Origin: Cylindrotheca closterium
Lineage: Eukaryota; Bacillariophyta; Bacillariophyceae; Bacillariales; Bacillariaceae
Reading direction: 5' to 3'
NCBI GenBank assembly: GCA_933822405.4
Contig: CAKOGP040002091.1
Location: 168,175 to 232,174, forward strand
Length of the DNA: 64,000 nt
This document shows positions 10,759 through 21,900 of this stretch, piece after piece (the first letter of the stretch is position 1; each line of letters begins with the position of its first letter). Made by a program: the position numbers and the translations under genes. A model generated the notes under the pieces. It worked only from the letters and a program-made list of their open reading frames with translations. It searched no databases and had not been told where the DNA came from.

Positions 10759-13700
10759 ATGGATGAAAACGGAGTGAAAAGTTCTAATGACAAACAGGTG
10801 ATGTCTCCATCTGGCAAGAGTCACCATCATCCTGCCAACCGAGATTCCGGGAAGCATGGTCGCAAAGATCGTCATTCCACTGAAGGCAGCAGCAGCCAGC
10901 ATGAAGAAGACGCAAAGGCCAAGGAAAGAGCGAGACGGCCTAGGTCATCCAAAAGTCCTACGCGTCCCTCCACTCGGCCTAGTAAGAATGCAAAGGATCG
11001 AGCTTCCAAAGATCGCGCTAGACGAAGCAGAAGTCCAGTTCCAGGAGCCGAGTCGGTTAGCCGAAGTTCTCCACATTCTCCAACCCGTTCCGAGAAGGAT
11101 GCCAAGAGACGAACAAGGAGATCCGAAAAGGCGTCTAAACCAGGTGCTGAAAGTGTAGGTGGTATAGATCGAATCGGAGATGCCAAGGCAAGCGACAAGA
11201 AGGGAGGATCATCAAAATTAGCCATGGCGCCTGGAATGGAGAGTCTCAGTGAAGAAACTGACAATAGGACCCGACGAGAGAATCGAAAAGCAGGCAGAAA
11301 ACAAGCAATGAGCGGCACCACCAAAAAGAGTTCCAAAGAAGAATCTCACAAACAACATATTTTGGACAAAGAGGAACCAGCCCGTGAAGTTGGCGGTGAT
11401 GACATTCCTATTGCAGCAATTGCCGTGGACGACGATGATAAAAACGTACAAGTCGGCATGGACACACAACGCCAACAGGCCATGATGGCCAATGGAGCAA
11501 GTGAAATTGAAGGTGCCAACAATGAAGTTGTGCCCGACCAAAAGCGCACAATCTTTAGCAAACGAAACATTTGCATCCTTGTAGTTCTGTTGCTAGCAAT
11601 TGGTGGAGGAGTGGCAGGGTACATTCTGTCACAGTCTTCTAACGATGCAGCCGTGGAATCGACAGGTGACGATGGTACTACGACGACCGACGACCAGCAG
11701 GATACCGACAACCTTTCTGGAACACCGTCGACATCGCCCTCACTGGTTCCAACAGAAGCGCTCAGTACCTCTCCCACAACGATTTATTCGCCCCCGAGTG
11801 ATGAAGACTGTGACGCCTTGCGGAATGGACAACCCATCGATTTGGGAGACCAGGAATACAGAGAGCTCGTTTTCCAAATTGAAATGGACGTGGTTCTCGA
11901 AGAGAGTAAGGATTCCACCGCTGGAATGGAGGAGCTAGTTGGGAGAACTCAAAGTGTAATTGTTCCCATTTTGGTCGGTTGTCCGGAAGTATCTCGGCGA
12001 AATCTCATCGAAACAACTCAATCTATTCGTCGAGGAGGTCGTAGACTGCTGAAAAAGTTTGAAATTGCGGGTGCCACGTTTAAACTTGAAGAAGACGGCA
12101 ATTTATCTTGCGTCACTACTGATTCAGAGCTACCTTGTTATAGGCCTGTGGTCAACCTGAAAGTATTCGTCAAAGGAGATGGGAAGATTATTGAGATTCT
12201 TGGAGTTATTTCCCAAGCCCTTGAAGCAAATAGTGGGTTAACTACCTTGCTCGAAAAACTTGGTCTGATTGATGAGGGGTTTGTGAGCATCTTGAACATA
12301 TTCATTGGAGATCGAAACAAAACAGATCCACCAAGCTCTGAGCCTTCTAGCACTCCATCTGCAATGCCTTCTTCAAGTCCAAGTGCCATCGCATCCGCCA
12401 ATCCTACGTTTGCACCACAAACTGAACCAACCGCCTCACCATCAATGCAACCGTCTACTGCAACAAGCCAAGGTCCCACAAATACACCGACTGTGACAGG
12501 CTCGGGGAGTCCGACACTTTCGGCAGTGGTGGGACCAAGTCCTCCTCCAAGCAACATGCCAAGTACAATGCCCAGTGTAATTCCATCTGTGATGCCATCC
12601 AATTTGCCAAGCTTTCTTCCTACCCATATTCCGTCGGTTGTACTGAGTGGAACCCCTTCCACCGATCCTTCCTTGAATCCAAGTTCCGATCCATCGGCAT
12701 CTCCGTCTACCATGCCATCTAGGACGCCATCGAGAGTACCATCTCCTGCGCCGAGTGAAAATCCAAGTATCACACCGTCTATGAGTCCAACCGTGGAAGT
12801 GGGACCGATATTGATGGACATATACAATGCTGCTGGAGGTAGTTTTGGATCCTCCAGTACTGGCTGGCAGGGCACTGGTGATTGGTGCACCTGGGACTAT
12901 GTCGAGTGTGACTCCAACAGAGAGGTTACAACTTTGAACATTGCATACTTGGGTTCAAGCCTGAGCGGCACTATTAGTCCTAGAATTGCTGATCTGACAT
13001 CTCTCGCTACCTTGATCCTATGTAAGGAAGACTGGAAAACGTGCATTTGATTTGGCGTTCCCTCGTGATCTCACTTTTCTTCGATATTTCCAAAGCTGGA
13101 AATCGCCTTGGAGGAACCATTCCGAGTCTCCCGACTAGCCTGGTTTACGTCAACTTTGAAGCCAATAATTTGCTTGCGGGCAGCATTCCAGCTAGTTTTT
13201 ACAGCTTGCCAAATCTCATCCGCGCAGAATTTGGTACGCTATTGACCTGTATTGTCACTATACTGTCATCGCGGCCGTGCCATCGCCTCACGACAATGAT
13301 GTATTCGTCTCTTTCAACACCACAGCGGTCAACCAACTTACAGGATCAATATCTTCCCTAATCGGGTAAGTATCTGCAGAATTGAACTTGTGGTGACTTT
13401 ATTTGCTGCTATACTAACATGAGGATCGCCATGACTACATTGTAGTGGTATGCCAAAACTCAATCGATTGGTTTTATACCGGAACCAGCTCACCAATACA
13501 TTGCCGCCTGAGCTGGGGAATGTCGCTAATCTCCGTCATTTGGTAATCCGTGACAACCAATGTAAGTTGGCGTGCAAAATGGTGTACACAAGATCATGGT
13601 CGGGGTAAGCTAACGCTTGTGCTTGTGCTTGCGCTTGTCAATGATTCAAACTACCGCACAGTCAATGGTTCATTACCCAGCGAGCTCTTTGCCTTGACGG

Positions 13701-14133
13701 CAATGACACGGATTGATGTCCAGCGTTCTTCATTGACCGGTAGCATACCGACACAGCTTTCGGGACTTACGGAATTGACTCGGCTTGACCTAGGTGATTT
13801 TGCACGAGTTGACTTTTTTGGTACCTTGTGATGGGCCATTCTGACACTTCTTTTTTTCCTACTCCCCAGACAATAACCAACTTGTTGGAAATCTTCCAGC
13901 AGGAATGGAAGCTATGACAAAGCTCACCTGGTTGCGAGTTCATAATAACCAAATGACTGGTACCATTCCACCGCTAAAATCAGGCGGAAACACCTTTGGT
14001 GTTTGTGATTTGTGTAAGTTGATCAGCCCGATGCTTTCATATTTCAAAGAGTTTCGATCTAACCACGGATTCTTCAGCCAACAACAATTTTGACGACACC
14101 ACCAACGCCGCTCTTGCTGGTTGTGGGGTTTGA
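10759..14133 (+). CDS. Single-pass membrane LRR protein with Ser/Pro-rich stalk (seven exons)
   Basis: Exons: 10759-13021, 13096-13233, 13326-13365, 13446-13561, 13662-13793, 13870-14013, 14078-14133, joined in frame to 962 aa. Domains in order: a cytosolic basic, Ser/Arg/Lys-rich tail (1-265); one transmembrane helix at about 270-292 (ICILVVLLLAIGGGVAGYIL); an extracellular region at about 295-520; a Pro/Ser/Thr stalk of repeated PSxxPS units (about 524-680); then DWCTWDYVECD, the WC cap of plant-type LRR ectodomains; then leucine-rich repeats (NxLxGxIP). The protein ends with TTNAALAGCGV. This architecture is common in diatom LRR surface proteins, thought to act in adhesion or sensing. There is no kinase domain. 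All introns are GT-AG; five of the six are phase 1 and one is phase 2. Confidence 0.88.
12324..12795 (+). repeat. Coding Pro/Ser minisatellite (stalk region)
   Basis: An imperfect repeat of 12-bp-type units encodes PSxxPS stretches. It also opens a long antisense frame (12138-12890) that is a compositional artefact. Confidence 0.75.
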
Positions 14134-14330
14134 GGACGCTGGATTGCGGCACAGACAACTGCAGTCGGTTCTCGTCGTTAGCTCGTACAGTCTGGAGTTC
14201 AAATGTGCACATACGCATCTTCATCGACCGCATGATGCCAGGAGTTTCAAGTATAAACTAGTTTACTCCAGTATGACAGCATTTACAGTTACACCATCTG
14301 GTAGGAACCGTCACACTTTCCTCGCGAGTC

Positions 14331-15353
14331 TTAGTCAAGATCTTCGTCTGAATCATCACCATCATCATCATCATCATCTTGAGCAAACTCTGCTTCCAGA
14401 GATAGCATCAATTCATGAACCCCCCACTTTTGTTTCGAGGATGTCGTATGTATGACTGGCGATTGAAATGCAAAGTCCCCTTCATCTAACGCCAATTGAC
14501 TCGAGTATCTCAAACACAATTCATTCACCAGTCGGATGACCTTTGGTCTGGTAGTCCGGTCGGTTTTGGTCAAGACTACGCTGTACGGAATTTGGGCATC
14601 CTCCAGCCATCCAAGAACGGCTCGGTCCATTTCGGCAAATTCATCCCGGCGGGCGTCCATTAACAAAAAGAGTCGTTTCAATACTCCACGGTCCAGACGA
14701 TCCAGCAGCAACTTTTGGGTATCCTGCTGCCAAGCTTCGACCGTTTCTCTGGGTGCGGCGGCATATCCATAACCAGGAAGATCAATAATGAGACCGGACG
14801 CATTGGCTGGAGTTTGATCTTCTTTGTCGTTTGGGAAGAGTGCCATGAAATGGGGCAACTGGGTTCGGCCGGGAGACTTGCTGGTGACGCACAAGTTTTT
14901 TCGCATGACCGCATTGATCAAACTGCTCTTCCCGACATTGGATCTTCCAAGAAAGGCGACTTCCGGTACGCCATGTGAGGGGTACTGAAAATTAAGATCC
15001 TTCTTGGGAGACAGATACTGAAACGTGCCGGTTGCTAGCATTGGTGGGATGGTTGCCCCGTCCGAGAATAAGGTAGATGGATCAATAGTTTCATCCAGCG
15101 CTGCCTTTGCGACAAAGACATGTGGCGAGGCAGTAGCACTCAGCATGGCTGGTATTCGTTTCTTATCCAAACTTGCTTTTGACTTTGGAGCTTTGACCTT
15201 TCGTTTTGGAGCACCCTGATGTGCACTTTTAGCAAAGTTGCGAATTTGGAATGCTAGAGGACTGGTATTGGATGCAGATTGCAAGCTGTTGCTGGCTGAA
15301 AGTCGATGTCGACGGATACAGCATTTGACAAGGGCTGGAGCGGTTCTATTCAT
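14331..15353 (-). CDS. EngB/YihA-type ribosome-biogenesis GTPase, organelle-targeted
   Basis: 340 aa from the ATG at 15353. The G motifs are clear: G1 GRSNVGKS (136-143), the PGRT switch region, G3 DLPGYGYA and G4 TKTD. This order and the PGRTQ signature identify the EngB (YihA/YsxC) subfamily, which helps assemble the large subunit of bacterial-type ribosomes. About 125 residues precede the G domain. The first part is basic and Ser/Arg-rich (MNRTAPALVKCCIRRHRLSA) and contains IRNFAKSA, which suggests mitochondrial import; a plastid destination is less likely because no signal peptide is visible. The frame stays open upstream with another ATG near 15449. The C-terminus is a run of Asp. It is divergent from the coiled-coil gene. 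Confidence 0.9.
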   Translation of the reverse strand: MNRTAPALVKCCIRRHRLSASNSLQSASNTSPLAFQIRNFAKSAHQGAPKRKVKAPKSKASLDKKRIPAMLSATASPHVFVAKAALDETIDPSTLFSDGATIPPMLATGTFQYLSPKKDLNFQYPSHGVPEVAFLGRSNVGKSSLINAVMRKNLCVTSKSPGRTQLPHFMALFPNDKEDQTPANASGLIIDLPGYGYAAAPRETVEAWQQDTQKLLLDRLDRGVLKRLFLLMDARRDEFAEMDRAVLGWLEDAQIPYSVVLTKTDRTTRPKVIRLVNELCLRYSSQLALDEGDFAFQSPVIHTTSSKQKWGVHELMLSLEAEFAQDDDDDDGDDSDEDLD

Positions 15354-15658
15354 GACGATCGTGGATATCTGTTTTTGTTTCTTCTGGAATGTTGGAGGTT
15401 GTCGTTGTCGTTGATGTGGATGTTCGAATTTATTAAACTGGATGATGTCCATCCATTGAAAATGAACTTTGTTAGTGTCGCGTTGAATCGGAGAAATCAA
15501 ACGTCAGAATTTTCTTCCCGACCATCACTTATTCTTGTTGACAGCGCATTGCAAAGGAAGATAACAAGAATCAAAGCAAAGTTTGACTGTTGCTCCAAGA
15601 TTGGATCCAACGCACCTCGATCCTCTTCCAACCATCTGTTGAGTAATCCTACTCTACA
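15354..15658. promoter_or_regulatory. Divergent promoter region (EngB / coiled-coil gene)
   Basis: 305 bp between divergent ATGs. The EngB frame remains open into it, so part may be coding. No defined element identified. Confidence 0.4.
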
Positions 15659-17966
15659 ATGACAAGAATGGATCCAACAAGACGACGAAGACGGCCGTCT
15701 GTCTTAGCATTGCTACCATGCGTATCACCCATAATATCATCTCCAAATTGTCACCAAGTTCATGCATTTTCCACCACTCCATCCACCAAACCATCCTTTC
15801 CATTCTCAATCCAATCCTCTATCCCCTCAATTTTCTCTTCACCATTGACATCCGCTCCTACCAATCACAAATCCCATCTGAAAGCATCCACAAGGATGAG
15901 AACACTTATGATTCTCACATCCACAGACAAAGATACAGAATCCTCGTCAGTAGAATACAATGGCGGTCAAGCACCAACGACAATAGTCAATGAGGAAAAA
16001 CCACAAACCGTGGTCACTGGGGAACAATCCAATGACAATGGAAATCAACGATTATCAGTTCTGGACAAGGTCTCTGGTATGTTCAAGATATCCACACCAA
16101 ACGTGTCCATTCCCAAACCAGTGAGTATTTTATTAGTGATCGATACAGAGACGTTGTTTGTCACCTGCATCGACATCAGCAGCAGCATTGTTCTCTAACT
16201 TCTATGTGTACGTGTGTCATTCCCAGTTCTTTCCCTTTTCTCCACAACCGCCGGACGAGGCTCCTTATGTGGACGCTCAATTGCAAGTGGACTTGATGGA
16301 ATCCGAACGATCCATTCAAATGCTGGGTGCCGAGGTCAACATGCTCCGAGAGCAATTGGGATATCAACAAGATGATTACTTAAAGTTGCAAAATGAAATG
16401 CGAAGTATCGCCAATCAAGAACGCAAACTAAAAGAAGAAACAAGATTGGTCCAGCAATTGGAACAAGCACAGCAACAACAGCAGCTGGAGAAACAATATC
16501 AGCATTTGAAAACAACGCAGCAGCAACTGGAACTAGCCCAACGAAATATAACGTCATTGGAAACGGAATACCAACATCGTTTGGCCGTCCAATCCAAGGA
16601 TTTTGCCCACCAACAAGAACAATTGGAGCGCCAAATCGCTGACTTGTCCCATCAGCTGACCACTATCAAGTCCGCTTTGGAAATCGCCAACCAACGATGG
16701 AACGATCAGACTCTGGAATTGAAGCAATTTCAACAAGCCGCAGAGTCCCAAAAGGAGACAATGGAACAACAGATTGCCAAACTGGAAACATCGCTAAAGG
16801 AAGCAAACTCTACCAATGTCCAGCTGCAAGGCTCGCTCAGTACGAGCAAGGCGGATCTGGAAGCGTTGCGAAAAGACTGGCAAGACTTGCAAACTACTTC
16901 TGACGAAAAAGAAGCAGCACAAATTGCCATGCTGGAAAGTCAACACAATGAAACCAAACTGGCACTACAAGTGGCGGAAGAACTCTTGAAAAAGACTATT
17001 GTGGAGCAGGGGGAAGTCGCAGAGGAAACAAAAAAAGCTTGGTCATTGGAACGCCAAGAGCTGGAATCTCAAGTAGAAAGTCTACAATTGCAATTGGCCA
17101 GCGAGAAAACGACCACAGAAAAGGCACTTGCGCAATACAAGTTGGCACAAACCGAACTAGAATTGGCTCAAAAGGACAAGCTACAACAGCTCGAGGAGGG
17201 CCAAGCAACCGCCGATAGGCTCAAGACCGAGCTAGAACAAATGAAAGCACAATACGAAGCCGAATTGGAATCCATGGCTATAAAAAAGGATGAACATGTC
17301 CATGCCTTGACGGAGCGGATACAAACCGAACACAATCGACAGGAACAAGAGCTCCAAGACGAAAGCGCCAAGGTGAAAGCGGAATTGGCCAAGATGAAGC
17401 TGATGTACGAGCAAAGTGAGGAAGCACGGCAAGCAGAAACCAAAGCCTTGGAAATCCAATTGACCGGGCAGCTCGAGACGGCCCAAGCAAAGGCCGCTCG
17501 GCGAGAACAAGCGTTGCTGTCCCAAATCGAAATGGCCGCGGTGGAACGAGTAACCAAGACCAAATCATTGGAGAAGGAAATTGCCAAACTCCAACATGAA
17601 AACAAAGCCTTGAGTTCTTCCTTGGTTTTTGCCAATACCAGCCGCGATGAATCCATCGAAAAGGCCAAGGCTCTTGAGCAAAAATACATGGACTCTGGCG
17701 CTGACCAAGAAAAGTGGAAAGAACAAGTATCCCTCATGAAGCAAGAATTTCAAGACATCCAACAAAGCAAGAAGGAATTGGAAGCCCAATTGGTGACTGT
17801 TACCTTGGAAAAGGAAGAACTCGTCCTCAAGGCCCAAGCCCTCGAGGCGAATCTGCAAGCACTTACCGAACAAAATGCCCAGCTGAAACTTCAACAACAG
17901 CACCGACCCTACCAACAGCGCCAGAAAGATTCCAACGACTTTCACTGGGCTCTCGATAAGTTTTAA
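15659..17966 (+). CDS. Long coiled-coil protein with plastid-type presequence (two exons)
   Basis: Exons 15659-16120 and 16227-17966 join in phase 0 across a 106-bp intron (GTGAGT...TCCCAG), giving 733 aa. The N-terminus has a basic start, then a hydrophobic core (SVLALLPCVSPIISS) and NCHQVHA-FSTTPSTKPSF. Phe directly after a predicted Ala cleavage site, then a Ser/Thr/Pro/Lys stretch, is the diatom bipartite plastid signal. From about residue 165 to 715 the protein is an almost unbroken Gln/Glu/Leu/Lys-rich heptad coiled coil with no catalytic motif. This suggests a structural or tethering role inside the plastid, comparable in form to thylakoid or nucleoid-associated filament proteins. The homology is not established and the function is unknown. 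Confidence 0.8.
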
Positions 17967-18198
17967 AACTAATAGAATAACATATAAGAAATTGGTTATT
18001 ATATATCATTTTCTTTACCGTTGTGTACAAAGTATTATTTTGTTGATGGGATACGGACTGACTCAGTCGATTAGACGCAAGAATTCTGTTGCTTTTCTCA
18101 ATAAATCGTTTGCCGGTATTGCTATAGTTTGATTGTTGTTCATCATCAACACCTACTCCTATAATACCACACACATATATATATATATACAAACAAAT

Positions 18199-18858
18199 AT
18201 GGGAGGTACCTCGAGCAAAAGCGAATCCAAAAAGAAGGCACCCGGCGGCACCATTTCTCAAGTCGACAAGGCCATGCTAGACTTGAAAAATGCTCGAGAC
18301 CGCCTAAAACGATATCAGAAAAAGCTAGAACAAGACGACGAACGCATTGTCGCCAGGGCCAAGAATGCCAAAAAAGAGGGACAAACCAAGAATGCCTTGA
18401 ATTTGTTACGCCTGCGGAAAATGAAGCAAAAGGAAGTGGATTCGGTGAGCGCCCAGCTATTGACGGTCGAGCAAATGGTACAAACCATTGATTCCAAACA
18501 AAATGAAGCACAAGTCTTGGCCGCCATGGCCAAGGGCAAAGACTCCCTACAGAAGATGCACGAAGAAACTTCTGTGGAAGATGTACTGGATTTGATGGAC
18601 TCTATTACGGAACAAAACGAGGTCGAAAAGGAAATTTCCAGTATTTTGGAGGGCGTCCCAACTACCTTGTCCGTAGACGACGAGGCTGCTGTGGAAGCGG
18701 AGCTAGAAGCAATGATGAGGGAAATGCAAGGAGACAGTTCTATGGATACAACCCTACCAGTGGCTCCAGAAACTACGCCACTGCCTATAGCACCAACCGA
18801 CAAACTTCCAGATGCTGTTACTACCGAAACGGAAGGACGCACCGCTGTAGCATCTTAG
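18199..18858 (+). CDS. ESCRT-III subunit, CHMP6/VPS20-like
   Basis: 219 aa from the ATG at 18199, just after a TA microsatellite. The start MGGTSSKS is a good N-myristoylation site, which is characteristic of Vps20/CHMP6 among ESCRT-III subunits. The frame opens further upstream, but that extension is microsatellite-derived. The Snf7 domain spans about residues 20-175: ISQVDKAMLDLKNARDRLKR, then basic helices (RLRKMKQKEVDSV), then a core with VEDVLDLMDSITEQNEVEKE. The acidic C-terminal part (EAELEAMMREMQ) is the position of the autoinhibitory and Vps4-interacting helices. The expected role is nucleating ESCRT-III filaments on endosomal or other membranes downstream of ESCRT-II. The 3' end faces the Sec7 gene with 91 bp between. 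Confidence 0.9.
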   Translation: MGGTSSKSESKKKAPGGTISQVDKAMLDLKNARDRLKRYQKKLEQDDERIVARAKNAKKEGQTKNALNLLRLRKMKQKEVDSVSAQLLTVEQMVQTIDSKQNEAQVLAAMAKGKDSLQKMHEETSVEDVLDLMDSITEQNEVEKEISSILEGVPTTLSVDDEAAVEAELEAMMREMQGDSSMDTTLPVAPETTPLPIAPTDKLPDAVTTETEGRTAVAS

Positions 18859-18949
18859 AAGCAAGCATAATAATAATAATGTAAACAAACAATTCTATTC
18901 TGCTTTTGATAAATAATAATACAAATCTATTTTTCCAGTTTTAATTAAG

Positions 18950-21900
18950 TTATTCGGCATTCATGGAGGCTACTCGAGCTTGTTCAACTGTGACTTTTCG
19001 CTTGACTTCCTTGTCAATCGCAGTTCGAATGGCATCTACACAAACTCGCTTCTCGTCACGATTGGCACACAGTACAACCACCTTTTTGCGGGGGTGGAAA
19101 ATGTCGAATCGTCGCTGGCCATTCTTGGCGTCTGGGGGGAACCAGTCCACTACTTTCATTTGCACCAGCGGCAGTTCTTCATGGACCTTGAAGAAGGCTG
19201 ATTTGGATATCTGTTTGGCATAGATCAGCATATCCGAGAACAGAAAGAATCTGTATTCCACACGCCGACCAGTGGTATTTGCTTGCTTGATCAAGTCATC
19301 GTGCCGGATAAAGGTGCGACTGGGATCCGCAAGGAGAAATGCTGCGTTCTTGAGTTGGCCAACTGCCGATTTCATTGCTTTGGTTTCTTCGGTTCCAGTG
19401 TCGTCGAAACTCAAGCTCTGCATGAGCTGATTGATTTGACCAAGTGATTGGAGTTTTCCTTTATCGCTTGAAATGTTGCCATTCTCGACATTGTGGTATA
19501 GGTCATCAGTGTTTGAATCGTCAAATTGCCCAAATTGACCAAACGGTGAAGAAGATTTCATTTTATTCAATCGCCGCATCCTTCCAAGTTGGCTCAGAAA
19601 GGCTTTCCTTTCAATCGGCAATTCAAGACACACAGTCAGGGAAAGCATATACTTTAGCAAATCAATCGAGAGCTCCATGCCCTTTCTGTCCAGATGAGCA
19701 ACATCCAAGCCTGTGTTGACAAGACTATGGAAGAAATGCCAGATCTTCATGAGAAGATTCCTCGTCAAGTCTCTGGCTGCATTTTTTGAAGCCCCATCGT
19801 ATAACTGATGAGCGTAATCCTCCAGTGTACTGAATCGATATTCGTGAATGGCAAGACCTCGCAAGAGAGCATCTGCCGATTTCTCATTTTTCAATAGCGC
19901 CTGGAGACCACCTCTGACATCATAATATCGTGATGAAGCATTATCGCGATGGACCTCTCGCATCACGATTGGTCGCGACGCTATAGCATCATAGATTTTT
20001 AGAAAGTACTTAGTTTTCATATCTTCGTCCTTCAGAACTCCTCGAAGGTTGCTTATGAATTCAGGTTTGGACATCTTTTTTAGTGCAGGAGGTTGGATAC
20101 AACTTCCGTTTACCGACCTTGATTTGTGCAAATCCGTGTTCAGCATAATGACTGCAAATGAAAGAATGTAAACTGTTCCCTGGTCCTGAAAGGGACAATG
20201 GTGGCGGTCTCCGGCATTGTCTTCCCAATAACACTCTGCAAACGCAGAAATGATTCTGTCGATTTTCTGGGCTTCCCCAGGCAACTTGAACCCACCATTT
20301 GTCAAGAGATGACGCAATCTGGAACGAGTGTTAGTTATCATGAGAAGCTTCCTGATAAGCCAGTGTGCAATAGTTCTTCTTACCCTTGCTCAATAGACAT
20401 CCCGACGAAAGATATTGCTCTCACGTACGCAAACCGAATCATCTTCCAGTGCTCAATTTCGGACTGACTGGATCCTTCTTCAGCAAGGTAACTACCAAGA
20501 TCGGATGCATCCAAGTCGGATCGGTTGATCCTTAAAAATAAAGCAATATCTCTCGGCGAAGGTGTCAAGACATTGCATGCAATCAGGTAGTCAATCCCCT
20601 TCTTCAACGATTTCTTCTCAGCGATGTCGAACGCGATACGAATATGGTCCGTTTTCTCTGTTCTTTCTGTAGTCTGTTTTGCTACATAATTTGTCTCATA
20701 ATTTCCATCAGCTGCGGCGGCGACAGTCATTTTCATGAGTCGAGTCAAGTCCAATTTTCCCCCTGGCTCCTTCTTCCTACTTTCTGCTTTCTTCTTCCAA
20801 TATCCGATTATATTGTTTGCATCATGTTTTGGTGTTTCATTGCTGCTTTCTTCATCAGTCCCAGAATCGCCATCCTCGTATTCAAAATGAGATCTAATTT
20901 GCACATCGCTCGAAGCGTGCGAAAGAATTTCAGCTTCACTTGACAATTCTGCCTCAGTCGAAATGGACATATCGGACTCGTCATCGGGAACCATCCAAGA
21001 GTCCACAAGATTCTGAAATCGATGTCCTCGTGACGAAGCAGCATATGTTGCTAGGCATCGAGATATTTCTGTCAAGCAAACTATTGAGCTACTCCGTAGC
21101 TTTTCCGCACTCTCTCGGGCAACAGTGATTCCACTGAGTCCCTTCACCGTGTCGTTTGAGGGCTTGTTGGTAGCGGCAGTCATATCCTGACACACAAGAG
21201 TTTGGTGTTGGAGAAAATCTGTACACGCTTCGGCAATGTCGCAGAGATATCCACAAAGCTGATGGCTCAAGTTCCATTGCACTCCATCAAGCATTTTGTC
21301 TTCGAAATCGAAAATCTTTGAATGGTCGACATCATCGAAATTAAGGAAGACCTCGAGGATGATCTCTGGAGATGATGATATCCATCCTTTTATCTGCAGG
21401 ATCAGTTCCAGCTGTTGTGCAAAGAGGTAGGGCGTCCCGTCTGATTTCTTCATAAGAATTTGTGGCCCTATTCGAAGAATTCTGAGAACGAAGTGCTCAA
21501 AAAGGATACCAATTTCAAGTTTCATCTGACTTCGATACGTGCTGGAGCAGAGCAATGTTCCAAGGGCTTTCAGGGTGCGCTTGAATATTCTGGGATCACG
21601 AAGAGATTCCGTTGTATTTGATAGTATGCACGGTACTACCAGTCGCCGGACACAATAGACAAAGGTTCCAAAAGATGCAGACTTGTCAACAAAAAGAGAA
21701 TCTCTCGCTGCATCCCACTGTTGCAAGAAGAATTCAAGAATTTCCAAGCTCATGAGTTTGCTTGCGATGTCACGAGGCGCTCCATTGCCATTTCCCCCTC
21801 TTCGAATAGGTGCCGATGCGACTTTAACACAATTCGTCAAGAGTGCAAAACAGATGGAATACATATGCCGTGTTTCTTCGCCTAAAGGCTTGTCATTGCC

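Noticed and set aside
12138..12890. 250-aa minus-strand open frame with Gly/Asp repeats
   Set aside because: Antisense of the Pro/Ser stalk repeats of the LRR gene; the repetitive composition explains it.
16554..17945. Several antisense frames of 70-190 aa
   Set aside because: All are complements of the coiled-coil repeats, with Leu/Phe-rich compositional bias.
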